Made by a program: the position numbers and the translations under genes. The notes below the pieces were generated by a model that saw only the letters and a program-made list of their open reading frames with translations, did not search any database and was not told where the DNA came from. A stretch of 64,000 nucleotides of DNA from Pricia antarctica (GTDB taxonomy: Bacteria; Bacteroidota; Bacteroidia; Flavobacteriales; Flavobacteriaceae): positions 434,001-498,000 of the forward strand of contig NZ_FNAO01000001.1 in the NCBI RefSeq assembly GCF_900101815.1, given 5' to 3'. The first letter of the stretch is position 1. Every line of letters begins with the position of its first letter. Shown here one piece after another: positions 35,297-43,921 of this stretch.

Positions 35297-36234
35297 AAAA
35301 TAGCGTCATGCCCCGGCAAGGCCGGTATGGCACCAAATTTCTTAGTGGTTAAAGCTCCTGCCTTGTTAGCCTTCTCTACCATTTCAACAAATCGTTCGTT
35401 ATCGTCCAAAATTAAGTGGGGGTCGTTTAGTAGGGAAATCTGATAGAGCAAACATCCAATAAAAGCATCTCCGGCACCGGTGGTATCAATAGGATCTACC
35501 TTAATAGTTGCGACCATTTGTTTGAGGCTTGGGGTGCTGATCAATGTACCTTTTTCCCCAAGGGTTATGGTTATGATTTGCGTACCGATTTCGTGGAGAA
35601 TGGCGCAGGCTTTTTCCAACTCCTTTTCCCCGGATAACAATTGGGCTTCCTCCAAACTGAACTTGCACAAATGTGCCTTTTCAATAAAATGCATACATTT
35701 TTTGACGAAGATTTTTTCCTCCCCCTTCCAGAGATCACCCCGAAAGTTGGGGTCAAAGCTGATAAAAGCCTTTTGGGTCAGGGCATCGAACAGGTAACGG
35801 CAATAAGCCTCTTCAAGCCCACCTCCCAATAATGCGGTCGCCGCACCAAAATGCACCATATTTTCTTCGAAACCCTTCTTAATCGCGGAATCGTATTTGA
35901 GTTTTTTATCGGCTCCACGACTGAAGACGAAATCTCGCTCGCCATCCGCGGCAATGGAGACATAAGCTAATGTGGTAAAGGTCTTCGAACGTTGCGCCAA
36001 AGAGGTGTCCACCTTGTTTTGTTCCAACACATCCAACAAAAAAGTTCCGAAAGGATCAAGGCCAACGCAGCCTATAAATTTACTATCACCGCCCAGTTTG
36101 GCAATGGCACAAGCGACATTTGCGGGAGCACCACCCGGTTTCTTTGTAAATACCTCCGCTTTTGATAGGTCACTGCCCTGATTTTCGGCAACGAAATCGA
36201 TGAGTAATTCGCCGATACAGTAGATAGTCTTCAT
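35293..36234 (-). CDS. PfkB-family fructokinase-like sugar kinase
   Basis: A 313-residue kinase with ELLIDFV and KKPGGAPANVA at the N-terminus (fructokinase-type sugar site), FIGCVGLDPFG, and the catalytic signature DTTGAGDAFIGC. It most resembles bacterial fructokinases. It is convergent with the SusCD-MocA-DUF1080 operon, and the two gene ends overlap by four bases. It may phosphorylate the monosaccharide released by that system, but this is inference. Confidence 0.88.
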   Translation of the reverse strand: MKTIYCIGELLIDFVAENQGSDLSKAEVFTKKPGGAPANVACAIAKLGGDSKFIGCVGLDPFGTFLLDVLEQNKVDTSLAQRSKTFTTLAYVSIAADGERDFVFSRGADKKLKYDSAIKKGFEENMVHFGAATALLGGGLEEAYCRYLFDALTQKAFISFDPNFRGDLWKGEEKIFVKKCMHFIEKAHLCKFSLEEAQLLSGEKELEKACAILHEIGTQIITITLGEKGTLISTPSLKQMVATIKVDPIDTTGAGDAFIGCLLYQISLLNDPHLILDDNERFVEMVEKANKAGALTTKKFGAIPALPGHDAIF

Positions 36235-36339
36235 TTCTAGAATTTTTCAATCGCTTAAAAGTAAGCACAAATCTGTGATGATACCCTATTTTTGTATGTT
36301 TTGCTAGAAAATGGGAATTATAGTAGAGTGCCTGTTCGA

Positions 36340-36363
36340 TATTCCAAGCCTAAGTTTGGAATA
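36340..36363 (+). promoter_or_regulatory. Perfect 8-bp inverted repeat between divergent genes
   Basis: TATTCCAA and TTGGAATA flank an 8-base spacer in the 206-base divergent gap between the fructokinase (start 36234) and the phosphoesterase (start 36441). The symmetry suits a dimeric regulator site. No regulator gene is nearby. Confidence 0.4.
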
Positions 36364-36440
36364 ATTCAAGTTTCTCTGCAATGACAATAAAATATAGCCT
36401 GTACCTCCAATAATCCTGTAATCCTGTTTATTTTTGCGCT

Positions 36441-37175
36441 ATGAATACAAAAAGGACTCTTGTTATCGGGGACATCCATTCGGGACTAAAGGCGTTAAAA
36501 CAGGTTTTGGAAAGGGCGGAGGTTTCTTCGGACGATCTGTTGATTTTTTTGGGGGATTATGTTGACGGATGGTCAGAAGCCGTCGAAACCGTCGATTATT
36601 TGATAGGCCTGCGAAAAACGCACAACTGTATTTACATCCGCGGAAACCACGACGAACTTTGCTTGGAATGGCTCCGGGGCGGAAAGGATAATCCACTTTG
36701 GTTGCAGCATGGCGGGGTTGCCACCTTGGCTTCCTATAGCAAGGCGGATCCAAAAACCAAGGAAGAACACATCCTCTTTTACGAAAATCTGCAAAACACG
36801 CATCTCGATGCGGAAAATAGGCTCTTTTTACATGCCGGTTTTACAAACTTGAAAGGCATAGATTATGAGTATTTTCCGGAAAACTTCTATTGGGACCGTA
36901 CGCTTTGGGAACTGGCGCAATCTTTAAACCCCGACTTACAGCAAGGAAACTCTTTTTATCCTAAAAGATTATCCCATTATAGAGCGATATTTATCGGCCA
37001 TACGCCTCTTTCAAAAACAGGTGTTGTCGAACCGAAACAAATCGCCAACGTTTGGAACATCGACACCGGGGCAGCATTCAAAGGGGCGTTGTCATTACTA
37101 GATGTAGACACCAAAGAGGTATGGCAGAGCGATCCGGTGCATACGCTATATCCGAACGAACGCGGAAGGAATTAA
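36441..37175 (+). CDS. Calcineurin-like metallophosphoesterase (PrpE/ApaH/PP1-like)
   Basis: A 244-residue cytoplasmic phosphoesterase. All five metal motifs are visible: GDIH near residue 11, GDYVDGW, GNHDE, LFLHAGF and GHTP. The layout is that of bacterial PPP-type serine/threonine phosphatases and symmetrical Ap4A hydrolases; which activity applies is not decided by the motifs. It stands alone between a divergent kinase and a desaturase gene 89 bases downstream. Confidence 0.87.
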   Translation: MNTKRTLVIGDIHSGLKALKQVLERAEVSSDDLLIFLGDYVDGWSEAVETVDYLIGLRKTHNCIYIRGNHDELCLEWLRGGKDNPLWLQHGGVATLASYSKADPKTKEEHILFYENLQNTHLDAENRLFLHAGFTNLKGIDYEYFPENFYWDRTLWELAQSLNPDLQQGNSFYPKRLSHYRAIFIGHTPLSKTGVVEPKQIANVWNIDTGAAFKGALSLLDVDTKEVWQSDPVHTLYPNERGRN

Positions 37176-37264
37176 AATCGTCTTAAAATTGACTCCATTA
37201 TTGTTTAAATTCCTTATATTATTGACGAACTTTGTAAAAAAAGATTCAGAAAAAAACTAAGACC

Positions 37265-38263
37265 ATGGCTGAAAAGAACATACGATTAGAAGTGATGCAG
37301 GCCATAGAGCCGCAGGTGGAGGGATTCATGGATTCTTTTCTAATCCCCATCGAAGATATTTGGCAACCTTCGGATTTTTTGCCCGATTCTGAAAATGACA
37401 ATTTTTTGGAGTCTGTTCGCGAACTGCGGGGAGAATCGAAAGAATTGGGTTATGATTTTTGGGTGACCATGGTCGCCGATACCATTACCGAAGAAGCCCT
37501 ACCAACCTACGAATCTTGGTTGATGGATGTCGAAGGTATCGATCAGCATGGCGATAATAAGACCAACGGTTGGGCGAAATGGGTACGTGCTTGGACTGGT
37601 GAAGAAAACCGGCACGGCGACGTGCTCAACAAATATCTCTACCTCTCTGGAAGGGTAAATATGCGGGAAATCGAGATTACCACGCAACATTTGATAGCCG
37701 ACGGATTCGATATCGGCACCGATCGAGACCCCTATAAAAATTTTGTCTATACCACATTTCAGGAACTGGCCACCAACATTTCCCATAAACGCGTAGGGCA
37801 GATGGCCAAGAAGAAAGGAAATGCGCTTTTAGGAAAGATGTGTACCATCATCGCAGGCGACGAAATGCGGCACCATTTGGCCTATCGGGAATTCGTAAAG
37901 ACCATTTTAGGCGAAGACCCATCGGGCATGGTACTTGCCTTTGCCGATATGATGAAAAAGAAAATCGTAATGCCCGCCCATTTTTTAAGGGAATCGGGCG
38001 GAACCATTGGAACGGCCTTCGAAAATTTCTCGAACTGTGCCCAACGTCTCGGGGTCTATACGGCTCAAGATTATGTGGATATCCTAAGAAAACTCAACAG
38101 CTATTGGGAAATCGACAAGGTAAGAAGCCTTAATGACGAAGCCGAAAAAGCCCGCGATTACCTCGTAAGACTCCCTGAAAGGTTAGAACGTATCTCGGAG
38201 CGCATGAAATTCCCCGAAGATCAATATCGATTTAAGTGGGTAGAGGCCAATGGAATGGTTTAA
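37265..38263 (+). CDS. Acyl-ACP desaturase (soluble di-iron, ferritin-like)
   Basis: A 332-residue soluble desaturase introducing a double bond into acyl-ACP. The two iron-binding motifs EENRH (residues 113-117) and DEMRH (199-203) are intact, with FQELATNISH supplying further ligands. There is no transit or signal peptide. In Flavobacteria this enzyme contributes to unsaturated fatty acids in membranes. Its stop overlaps that of the convergent 38260 gene. Confidence 0.92.
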   Translation: MAEKNIRLEVMQAIEPQVEGFMDSFLIPIEDIWQPSDFLPDSENDNFLESVRELRGESKELGYDFWVTMVADTITEEALPTYESWLMDVEGIDQHGDNKTNGWAKWVRAWTGEENRHGDVLNKYLYLSGRVNMREIEITTQHLIADGFDIGTDRDPYKNFVYTTFQELATNISHKRVGQMAKKKGNALLGKMCTIIAGDEMRHHLAYREFVKTILGEDPSGMVLAFADMMKKKIVMPAHFLRESGGTIGTAFENFSNCAQRLGVYTAQDYVDILRKLNSYWEIDKVRSLNDEAEKARDYLVRLPERLERISERMKFPEDQYRFKWVEANGMV

Positions 38264-38823
38264 AGTTTCCCATGACGATGCTCATCTTGCCACCTGAACA
38301 GTTCTTTCCACTTGCCTTCATAGCACATTTTGGCCTGCATGGGCCATGAGGCTGATTCATGTACTTTGTAGCGATCCCCGCCGCTGTTCACGATGTCTTG
38401 GCAGCTGGCGACCGAGGTTTCCGATAGCGCTTTCCAGGTTGTGATGCCGGCACCATGAAACATTTCTGCGATTTTCGGGCCGATTCCTTCTACAACCTTT
38501 AAATCATCCTGAATAATTGTTTTCCCAAAAGCAGTTTTTGCCGCGGCCGCATCGAAGGCGGTTAACATAGCTTTTGTTGTCGGAGCAGCCGCTAAAGAGG
38601 AAGATACATTGCCGCTGCCGCTAGGTTTAGCGATTAATTTTTTATTGCATACATCCAGATCGGATTGTAATTTGGAATTCTTATCGTGCAAAGCCTGTAA
38701 TTCTGCCGAATTATCGATGGCGTCGACATTTCCTTTGCCCATCGAATACCCTATAATTCCACAGATGACTCCTACTACTATGGGAATCAACCAGTACCAA
38801 ACGTTTATATTTTCGTAATCCAT
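38260..38823 (-). CDS. Membrane-anchored helix-hairpin-helix-like protein
   Basis: 187 residues: one N-terminal transmembrane span (about 9-27), a short coiled region (SAELQALHDKNSKLQSD), a Ser/Ala linker, and a C-terminal domain with an HhH-type core (VEGIGPKIAEMF and GITTWKAL, about residues 110-140) as in DUF4332-like proteins. HhH motifs bind DNA non-specifically when cytoplasmic. Function unknown; it stands alone at the end of the desaturase gene. Confidence 0.72.
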   Translation of the reverse strand: MDYENINVWYWLIPIVVGVICGIIGYSMGKGNVDAIDNSAELQALHDKNSKLQSDLDVCNKKLIAKPSGSGNVSSSLAAAPTTKAMLTAFDAAAAKTAFGKTIIQDDLKVVEGIGPKIAEMFHGAGITTWKALSETSVASCQDIVNSGGDRYKVHESASWPMQAKMCYEGKWKELFRWQDEHRHGKL

Positions 38824-39551
38824 AGTATTCGTATTTAAAGATTATAGTTTTGATTGAAATTTCAATTCTTCGCCCTGCCCTCTTCAGTATCGTTACTAGC
38901 CCAACCATGACAATGCCGCAAAAACTACAACGGGTTATTTAAAAACAAGTGTCGTGCACGATGGCAATGATGATACCCTACAAATAATTGCTTTTCCCTT
39001 TTAACGATTATCTGGTGTTACCTAATACAATGTATTAAAAAATCGTAAGCAATGTTAAAATTACTCTATTAAATCCTAACAATCAATGTGGTAAAGCAAA
39101 CAATAAATTAACTAAAGGAAGCCAGATATACACTTTTCGGTGCCATTGGTAAAAAAGGGTTTGCTCGATGAACAACTATTGTAGAGATTGCGGAAGAGTT
39201 GATAACCTAATTGGATAGAACCGAATATCATCCCTCCCGACAAAGTTCCGGCATTGGGTTGATTTTTAATAAAGTTTGGTTTGGGAGCCCGCTGACGGTT
39301 TGAGCCAGTGTTGACGCAAGTTCGGCATGAAGGAGCTAAGCGGTCAGCGGATTCTTTATCGGGAAAAGGCCTGTTGTATTTACAGTTAAAAAGGTCAATG
39401 TGATTTGTTATCCATTTTTGATTTCACGACACTACTATTTGAGCATCCGATGTAAGACCGTTCTCCAACTATACGTCAAAAATAACCATCCATACAAAAG
39501 GATTGGACTATCGAGAATAATCATATTACATTTAGACAGAATTTAGAACCT
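38824..39551 (+). other. 728-base gene-free interval
   Basis: No credible gene on either strand. The minus strand is open for about 100 codons (39113-39423) but has no start near its beginning, and its composition is not protein-like. A perfect inverted repeat CCGCTGAC/GTCAGCGG (39289-39296 and 39343-39350) encloses a 46-base loop. The interval may hold a degenerate or dispersed element. Confidence 0.45.
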
Positions 39552-39686
39552 ATGAAAACCGAAATCATCAAAATAGCAACTTTCACCTGTATGGTCATCG
39601 TTCTTGGAACACAGGCCCTACTAAGAGGAAGTTGGAGAATCCGACAAACGGAACCTGTAAAAGGGACCCTAGAGAAAATAACATAA
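39552..39686 (+). CDS. Possible 44-residue membrane-type small protein
   Basis: An ATG at 39552 opens a 44-codon frame with a hydrophobic N-terminal half (IATFTCMVIVLGTQALL) and a basic, polar tail, ending in TAA at 39686. It is preceded by an A/T-rich leader and followed by a weak 5-bp hairpin (GAAGG/CCTTC) and then the strong structured terminator at 39749, the only plus-strand gene that could use it. Size makes the call uncertain. Confidence 0.4.
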   Translation: MKTEIIKIATFTCMVIVLGTQALLRGSWRIRQTEPVKGTLEKIT

Positions 39687-39748
39687 GAAGGCATTTTATC
39701 CTTCCTTTTGTAAAATAGTTGTTTGAGTTAGTTAGTTTAGTGTTCAAT

Positions 39749-39815
39749 ACCCGCTGTATTTTTTGCTTGCCCATTCGGGGGAAGAGCAAGTAGAAGGAAA
39801 ACAGCGGGTTTTTTT
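39749..39815 (+). terminator. Large nested hairpin with T-run
   Basis: ACCCGCTGT (39749-39757) pairs perfectly with ACAGCGGGT (39801-39809) and is followed by seven T. The 43-base loop holds a second stem CTTGC/GCAAG with an inner CCC/GGG. The direction (plus) fits the small frame at 39552 and not the convergent aldehyde dehydrogenase. The loop size is large for a simple terminator, so a small structured RNA ending here is also possible. Confidence 0.6.
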
Positions 39816-39819
39816 CATT

Positions 39820-39985
39820 CTACAAATCAAATTTTATCCCCTGCGCTCCTGCAACCGACGAGCGACCGGAGGAGCGAGAGGATTGCATCCTTAAAAACTA
39901 AATTGTATGCCTTGTGCCCCTGCAACCGACGAGCGACCAGAGGAGCGAGAGGATTGCACCTTTACAGTTTGAATGTTATTCCTTG
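39820..39985 (-). repeat. 71-bp tandem repeat containing duplicated gene-end of the aldehyde dehydrogenase
   Basis: Two units (39820-39890 and 39891-39961) align without gaps over 71 bases with high identity, and a third, partial copy is the last ~24 bases of the aldehyde dehydrogenase gene. Stop codons fall at 39820, 39891 and 39962, exactly 71 apart. On the minus strand the tails read AQGIKFDL, AQGIQFSF and AQGITFKL before the stop. Between the tails is an almost invariant ~42-base GC-rich block (TCGCTC repeated). Confidence 0.8.
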
Positions 39986-41515
39986 GGCTAGAGGGAGTTT
40001 ATCAGTGTAATTTATCGTATTCGTCTGCCGCCGCATATACACCTTCCAAGCATCCGAACCACTTTCACGGCCGCCACCGGTTTCTTTTTCACCTCCAAAA
40101 GCCCCGCCGATCTCAGCACCCGACGTTCCGATATTGACGTTGGCGATACCGCAATCGCTTCCTCCTACGGACAGAAAATGTTCGGCTTCACGAAGGTTGT
40201 TCGTCATTATTGCGGAGGACAACCCTTGAACCACCCCATTCTGAATACCGATAGCATTCTCGACATCTCCTGAATATTTCAAAAGATAAAGTACGGGAGC
40301 AAAGGTTTCGTGCTGCACAATTTCAAAACCGGGCTTGGCCTCGGCGATGGCGGGTTGCACGTAGCAGCCACTTTCATAGCCTTCACCTTCAAGAACTCCG
40401 CCCTCAACGATGACTTTCCCACCCTCTTCGACGACTTTTTGCAATGCTTTATTATACATGTCGACAGCATCGGTATCGATTAAGGGACCGACATGGTTGT
40501 TCTCGTCCAAAGGGTTCCCAATGCGCAATTGATTGTAAGCGTCGACCACGGCATTCTTTACTTTGTCATAGATGGAATCGTGAATGATCAATCTTCTTGT
40601 CGAGGTACACCTTTGGCCCGCAGTACCTACCGCTCCGAATACCGCACCGATGACAGTCATTTTGATGTCGGCGTCGGGGGTTACGATTATGGCGTTGTTG
40701 CCGCCGAGTTCCAATAGGGACTTTCCCAACCTTGCGGCAACGACCTGAGCCACTATTTTTCCCATTCGTATAGAACCAGTTGCGGAAACCAGGGGGATTC
40801 GGGAATCCGTGGTCATCATCTCCCCTACTTTATAATCCCCATTGATCAAACAGGAGATACCCTCCGGAAGTCCGTTCGTCTTAAAAACCTCAGCTGCGAT
40901 ATTTTGACAGGCTACTCCGCACAAAGGCGTCTTTTCTGAAGGCTTCCAAACGCAAACATCGCCACAGACCCACGCCAAAGCGGTATTCCAGGCCCAAACG
41001 GCCACGGGAAAATTAAAGGCGGAAATTATGCCGACTACCCCAAGCGGATGATACTGTTCATACATACGGTGCCCGGGCCGCTCGGAATGCATGGTAAGTC
41101 CGTGTAGCTGCCTTGAAAGACCGACCGCAAAATCGCAGATATCGATCATTTCCTGAACCTCGCCCAAGCCTTCCTGATAACTTTTTCCCATTTCATAGGA
41201 AACCAACTTTCCTAAAGGTTCCTTTAGTTCGCGGAGTTTGTTGCCAAATTGACGAACGATTTCGCCACGCTGCGGTGCGGGCATGGTCCGCCAGGTTGTA
41301 AAGGCCGCAGTGGCAGTGGCCATTACTTTGTAGTAATCTTCCTCAGTCGTCGTTTTTACTTTAGCAATCAAGGCGCCGTCTACGGGCGAATGCGATACTA
41401 AGATTTCTCCAGAACCAAAATTCTTAGACCCCGTTGAGGTTCCATTATTTAACGCTTCTATTCCTAATGCTTTTAAGGCGGTATCAATACCAAATTGCGT
41501 TGCTATTTTTGACAT
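39962..41515 (-). CDS. Aldehyde dehydrogenase, ALDH7/antiquitin-like
   Basis: A 517-residue NAD-dependent aldehyde dehydrogenase. The catalytic cysteine is C303 in AGQRCTSTRR and the general base E269 in LLELGGNN; FNFPVAVWAW and the GQRCTSTRRL wording are typical of the ALDH7 (alpha-aminoadipic semialdehyde) group. It probably oxidises an amino-acid-derived semialdehyde. The divergent-gene distance is small (153 bases to the histidine kinase, same strand). Its 3' end is duplicated downstream in a 71-bp repeat. Confidence 0.92.
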   Translation of the reverse strand: MSKIATQFGIDTALKALGIEALNNGTSTGSKNFGSGEILVSHSPVDGALIAKVKTTTEEDYYKVMATATAAFTTWRTMPAPQRGEIVRQFGNKLRELKEPLGKLVSYEMGKSYQEGLGEVQEMIDICDFAVGLSRQLHGLTMHSERPGHRMYEQYHPLGVVGIISAFNFPVAVWAWNTALAWVCGDVCVWKPSEKTPLCGVACQNIAAEVFKTNGLPEGISCLINGDYKVGEMMTTDSRIPLVSATGSIRMGKIVAQVVAARLGKSLLELGGNNAIIVTPDADIKMTVIGAVFGAVGTAGQRCTSTRRLIIHDSIYDKVKNAVVDAYNQLRIGNPLDENNHVGPLIDTDAVDMYNKALQKVVEEGGKVIVEGGVLEGEGYESGCYVQPAIAEAKPGFEIVQHETFAPVLYLLKYSGDVENAIGIQNGVVQGLSSAIMTNNLREAEHFLSVGGSDCGIANVNIGTSGAEIGGAFGGEKETGGGRESGSDAWKVYMRRQTNTINYTDKLPLAQGITFKL

Positions 41516-41668
41516 TTTATAACTTTTTGAGTATGTAATGTGATAATTTGATGCGAAGATAAACCTTATAAATCAGAAAACGCCCAAATCAAAACTCAGG
41601 CCAAGAATCCGTGTAAAGCCATTGATTGACGGTCATAGGCGTTATACCTACTTATCACGGATCCTGTT

Positions 41669-43276
41669 CTACACTATGTTCCTAAAAACAAGATTGAACT
41701 GGGTACCTTTTCCGTTCGATGCATAAGTGAGTTTTGCAGAAATCTGCCTGCATAAGGCCCGTATGATTTCAAAACCGATACCCTCGGCATTTTCGATATC
41801 AAAATCGTCGGGGAGCCCTTGTCCATTGTCGAGCATTGTCAAAGAGACCTCTTGGTTGTTCGAACGTTCGACGTTTACAAGTAGTTCATTGTATTTAGTA
41901 GCATCGGGGTACGCATGCTTTACCGCGTTCGTCGCCAGTTCTGAAATGATAAGTGCAAGCGGTACGGCCCGATCTAGGTCTATGGATATATCGGGACAAT
42001 CGATTTTATAACTGAAGGATGACGAAATTTTCTTAGTATGTTCCATCAGGTCATTTAGATATTCGGAGAGGTTGACAGCCTTCGAATCTTTATCCTGATA
42101 AATTTTTTGATGGGTCAGCGCAATGGCCATTATGCGGGCCTGGCTATCTTCAAGGGCAGTAATGGCCTCCTGGCTGTTCAGCTTGCGCTTTTGCATGTTC
42201 ATCAAGCTCGATGTAATCTGCAGGTTGTTCTTGACCCTGTGGTGTATTTCGCGCAGCAGGTTTTCCTTCAACGCGTTGGAAGCTTCCAGTTCTGCGGTTC
42301 GCAATCGTACCCTTGCTTCTAACCGGTCGTTGTATCCGTCTCTTTTTTTGATGGTATAGGTTAATAATAGCGTAGATATCAGCCCCAGTACAAGAACTAC
42401 ATACGATTCGAACGCATGGGGGAAGGATAGATACTTCGGTTTTGGTATAAAATGGATATCCCAAAGACGATCGGCCGCCTTTATACGCTTATTGATGGAA
42501 TTATTGAAAAAATCTTCGGTTTTCCCCTTGTCGAAACTTGAATATAATAATTCACTCTCGGAGGTTTCGTCGTGGATACAGATGCTGAGAACCTTCAGTT
42601 CGGAGTCAAGGGTGTTGCCGATGAGAGCATCCATGCGATATACGGCTGCCACGACCCCCTTTGTTCTGTTCTTGATAGTATCGGATACCGATTTTACCGC
42701 CATCACACCTGGTATACCATCATTGTTCAGCACAAGAGCCATTGGCCCGCTCAGTGAGATGGCTTGAGTTTCGATGGCCCTATCTATAGCCCTCCTTCTC
42801 GTATCATCGGAATAAAGATCATAGCCGACCGCTTTTTGTAAGGATTTTAAGGGGTTCAAAACTTGAATGGGATAATGTATTCCCTTTGTCGTTGAAACCA
42901 CCAAACTGTCGGTAGCGTTGGCCTTGGTAATGATGGTCAACCTTTCAAAATCTTTTTCGAGGGAATCTTCGACCTTTGGCGCCCATTCCAGAGCCCCGAT
43001 TCCGTTCAATTCCTTTAGAAAGGGATTAGTAAAACGTTCAAAGAGCTGCTGAGAAACTTCCGATGTATTCTCGTAAAAAAAAGCCATCGACTCAATGACC
43101 AGGTTTATTTTGTTCAGCTCCTCACCTAGCTTAAGTTCCGCCTTGGCCACAGCATTGTCGACCGTGGCCTTGTTTCTGTCTTGATAGGTTTTGTTAATGG
43201 AATAGAAAATGAAGACCGAGATAGCGGTTCCTAAAATTGAGACTGCCGCATATTTAACTATTTGGGACTTCGTCAT
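41669..43276 (-). CDS. CHASE-domain sensor histidine kinase (HisKA_2 type)
   Basis: A 535-residue membrane kinase: span at about 10-27, periplasmic CHASE-like sensor domain (about 40-280, with FERFTNPFL and GALEWAPKV), a second span near 293-312, a coiled stretch, then the HisKA_2 dimerisation domain with H345 in EIHHRVKNNLQ, and an HATPase_c domain (ELATNAVKHA, DNGQGLP, GIGFEI). No response regulator is adjacent. It begins 12 bases after the 3-hydroxyanthranilate dioxygenase gene, so the two are probably cotranscribed. Confidence 0.9.
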   Translation of the reverse strand: MTKSQIVKYAAVSILGTAISVFIFYSINKTYQDRNKATVDNAVAKAELKLGEELNKINLVIESMAFFYENTSEVSQQLFERFTNPFLKELNGIGALEWAPKVEDSLEKDFERLTIITKANATDSLVVSTTKGIHYPIQVLNPLKSLQKAVGYDLYSDDTRRRAIDRAIETQAISLSGPMALVLNNDGIPGVMAVKSVSDTIKNRTKGVVAAVYRMDALIGNTLDSELKVLSICIHDETSESELLYSSFDKGKTEDFFNNSINKRIKAADRLWDIHFIPKPKYLSFPHAFESYVVLVLGLISTLLLTYTIKKRDGYNDRLEARVRLRTAELEASNALKENLLREIHHRVKNNLQITSSLMNMQKRKLNSQEAITALEDSQARIMAIALTHQKIYQDKDSKAVNLSEYLNDLMEHTKKISSSFSYKIDCPDISIDLDRAVPLALIISELATNAVKHAYPDATKYNELLVNVERSNNQEVSLTMLDNGQGLPDDFDIENAEGIGFEIIRALCRQISAKLTYASNGKGTQFNLVFRNIV

Positions 43277-43288
43277 AAGTACCGCAAG

Positions 43289-43828
43289 TTAGGGAATTGC
43301 AACGAAACGCTCATCAACGGGCATCACCGTGCCACAATTATCACAAGTTCGCAATTGCTTCGAGCCGTAGAAATGTTTAAAGTGCCCTAAAAAGTCCTTT
43401 TCAATGTCGTTCAGCGTAAAATAGACTTCGTAGAGTTTATGGTTACAATTATCACAAAACCAGAGGAGTCCGTCGTCGACATTCATATCGGCACGTTTTC
43501 GTTCGATCACCAGACCTATACTGCCCTCATGGCGAACAGGCGAATGCGGTACTTTTGCGGGATGCAGATACATATCGCCGGGACCGAGTTCAAAGGTCCT
43601 TTTGCGCCCGTCTTCTTGAATGTGGACTATAATCGTGCCCTCCAATTGAAAGAAAAGCTCTTCGGTTTCGTTGTAGTGATAGTCTTTTCGGGCATTCGGG
43701 CCGGCCACGACCATTACGATATAATCTCCGGCATCTTTATACAGGTTTCTATTGCCAACGGGCGGTTTTAATGTGTCGCGGTTTTCGGAGATCCATTTTG
43801 TGAGATTGAATGGGGGGGCTATCGGCAT
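43289..43828 (-). CDS. nbaC: 3-hydroxyanthranilate 3,4-dioxygenase
   Basis: A 179-residue cupin dioxygenase opening the ring of 3-hydroxyanthranilate in tryptophan catabolism or quinolinate synthesis. The iron ligands H51, E57 and H95 and substrate residues R47, R99 and E110 fall at the positions known from the Cupriavidus enzyme. The C-terminal rubredoxin-like iron site (C125, C128, C162, C165) is complete. It heads a unit with the histidine kinase downstream. Confidence 0.95.
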   Translation of the reverse strand: MPIAPPFNLTKWISENRDTLKPPVGNRNLYKDAGDYIVMVVAGPNARKDYHYNETEELFFQLEGTIIVHIQEDGRKRTFELGPGDMYLHPAKVPHSPVRHEGSIGLVIERKRADMNVDDGLLWFCDNCNHKLYEVYFTLNDIEKDFLGHFKHFYGSKQLRTCDNCGTVMPVDERFVAIP

Positions 43829-43921
43829 GGGGGGAAAGTTTGTTACTTAATACAGTTAGGTGTTTATCAGATGCATGGAAAAACACCAAATCATAAACAG
43901 TTTTTTCAAATGTATAAAAAT

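Noticed and set aside
39113-39423. Minus-strand open frame of about 100 codons in the 38.8-39.5 kb interval
   Set aside because: No start codon near its beginning, no leader, and a composition unlike the neighbouring genes. Kept only as a note on the gene-free interval.
39820-39961. 71-bp repeats as a CRISPR array
   Set aside because: Only two units with a shared gene-tail module instead of unique spacers, and no cas genes in the window.
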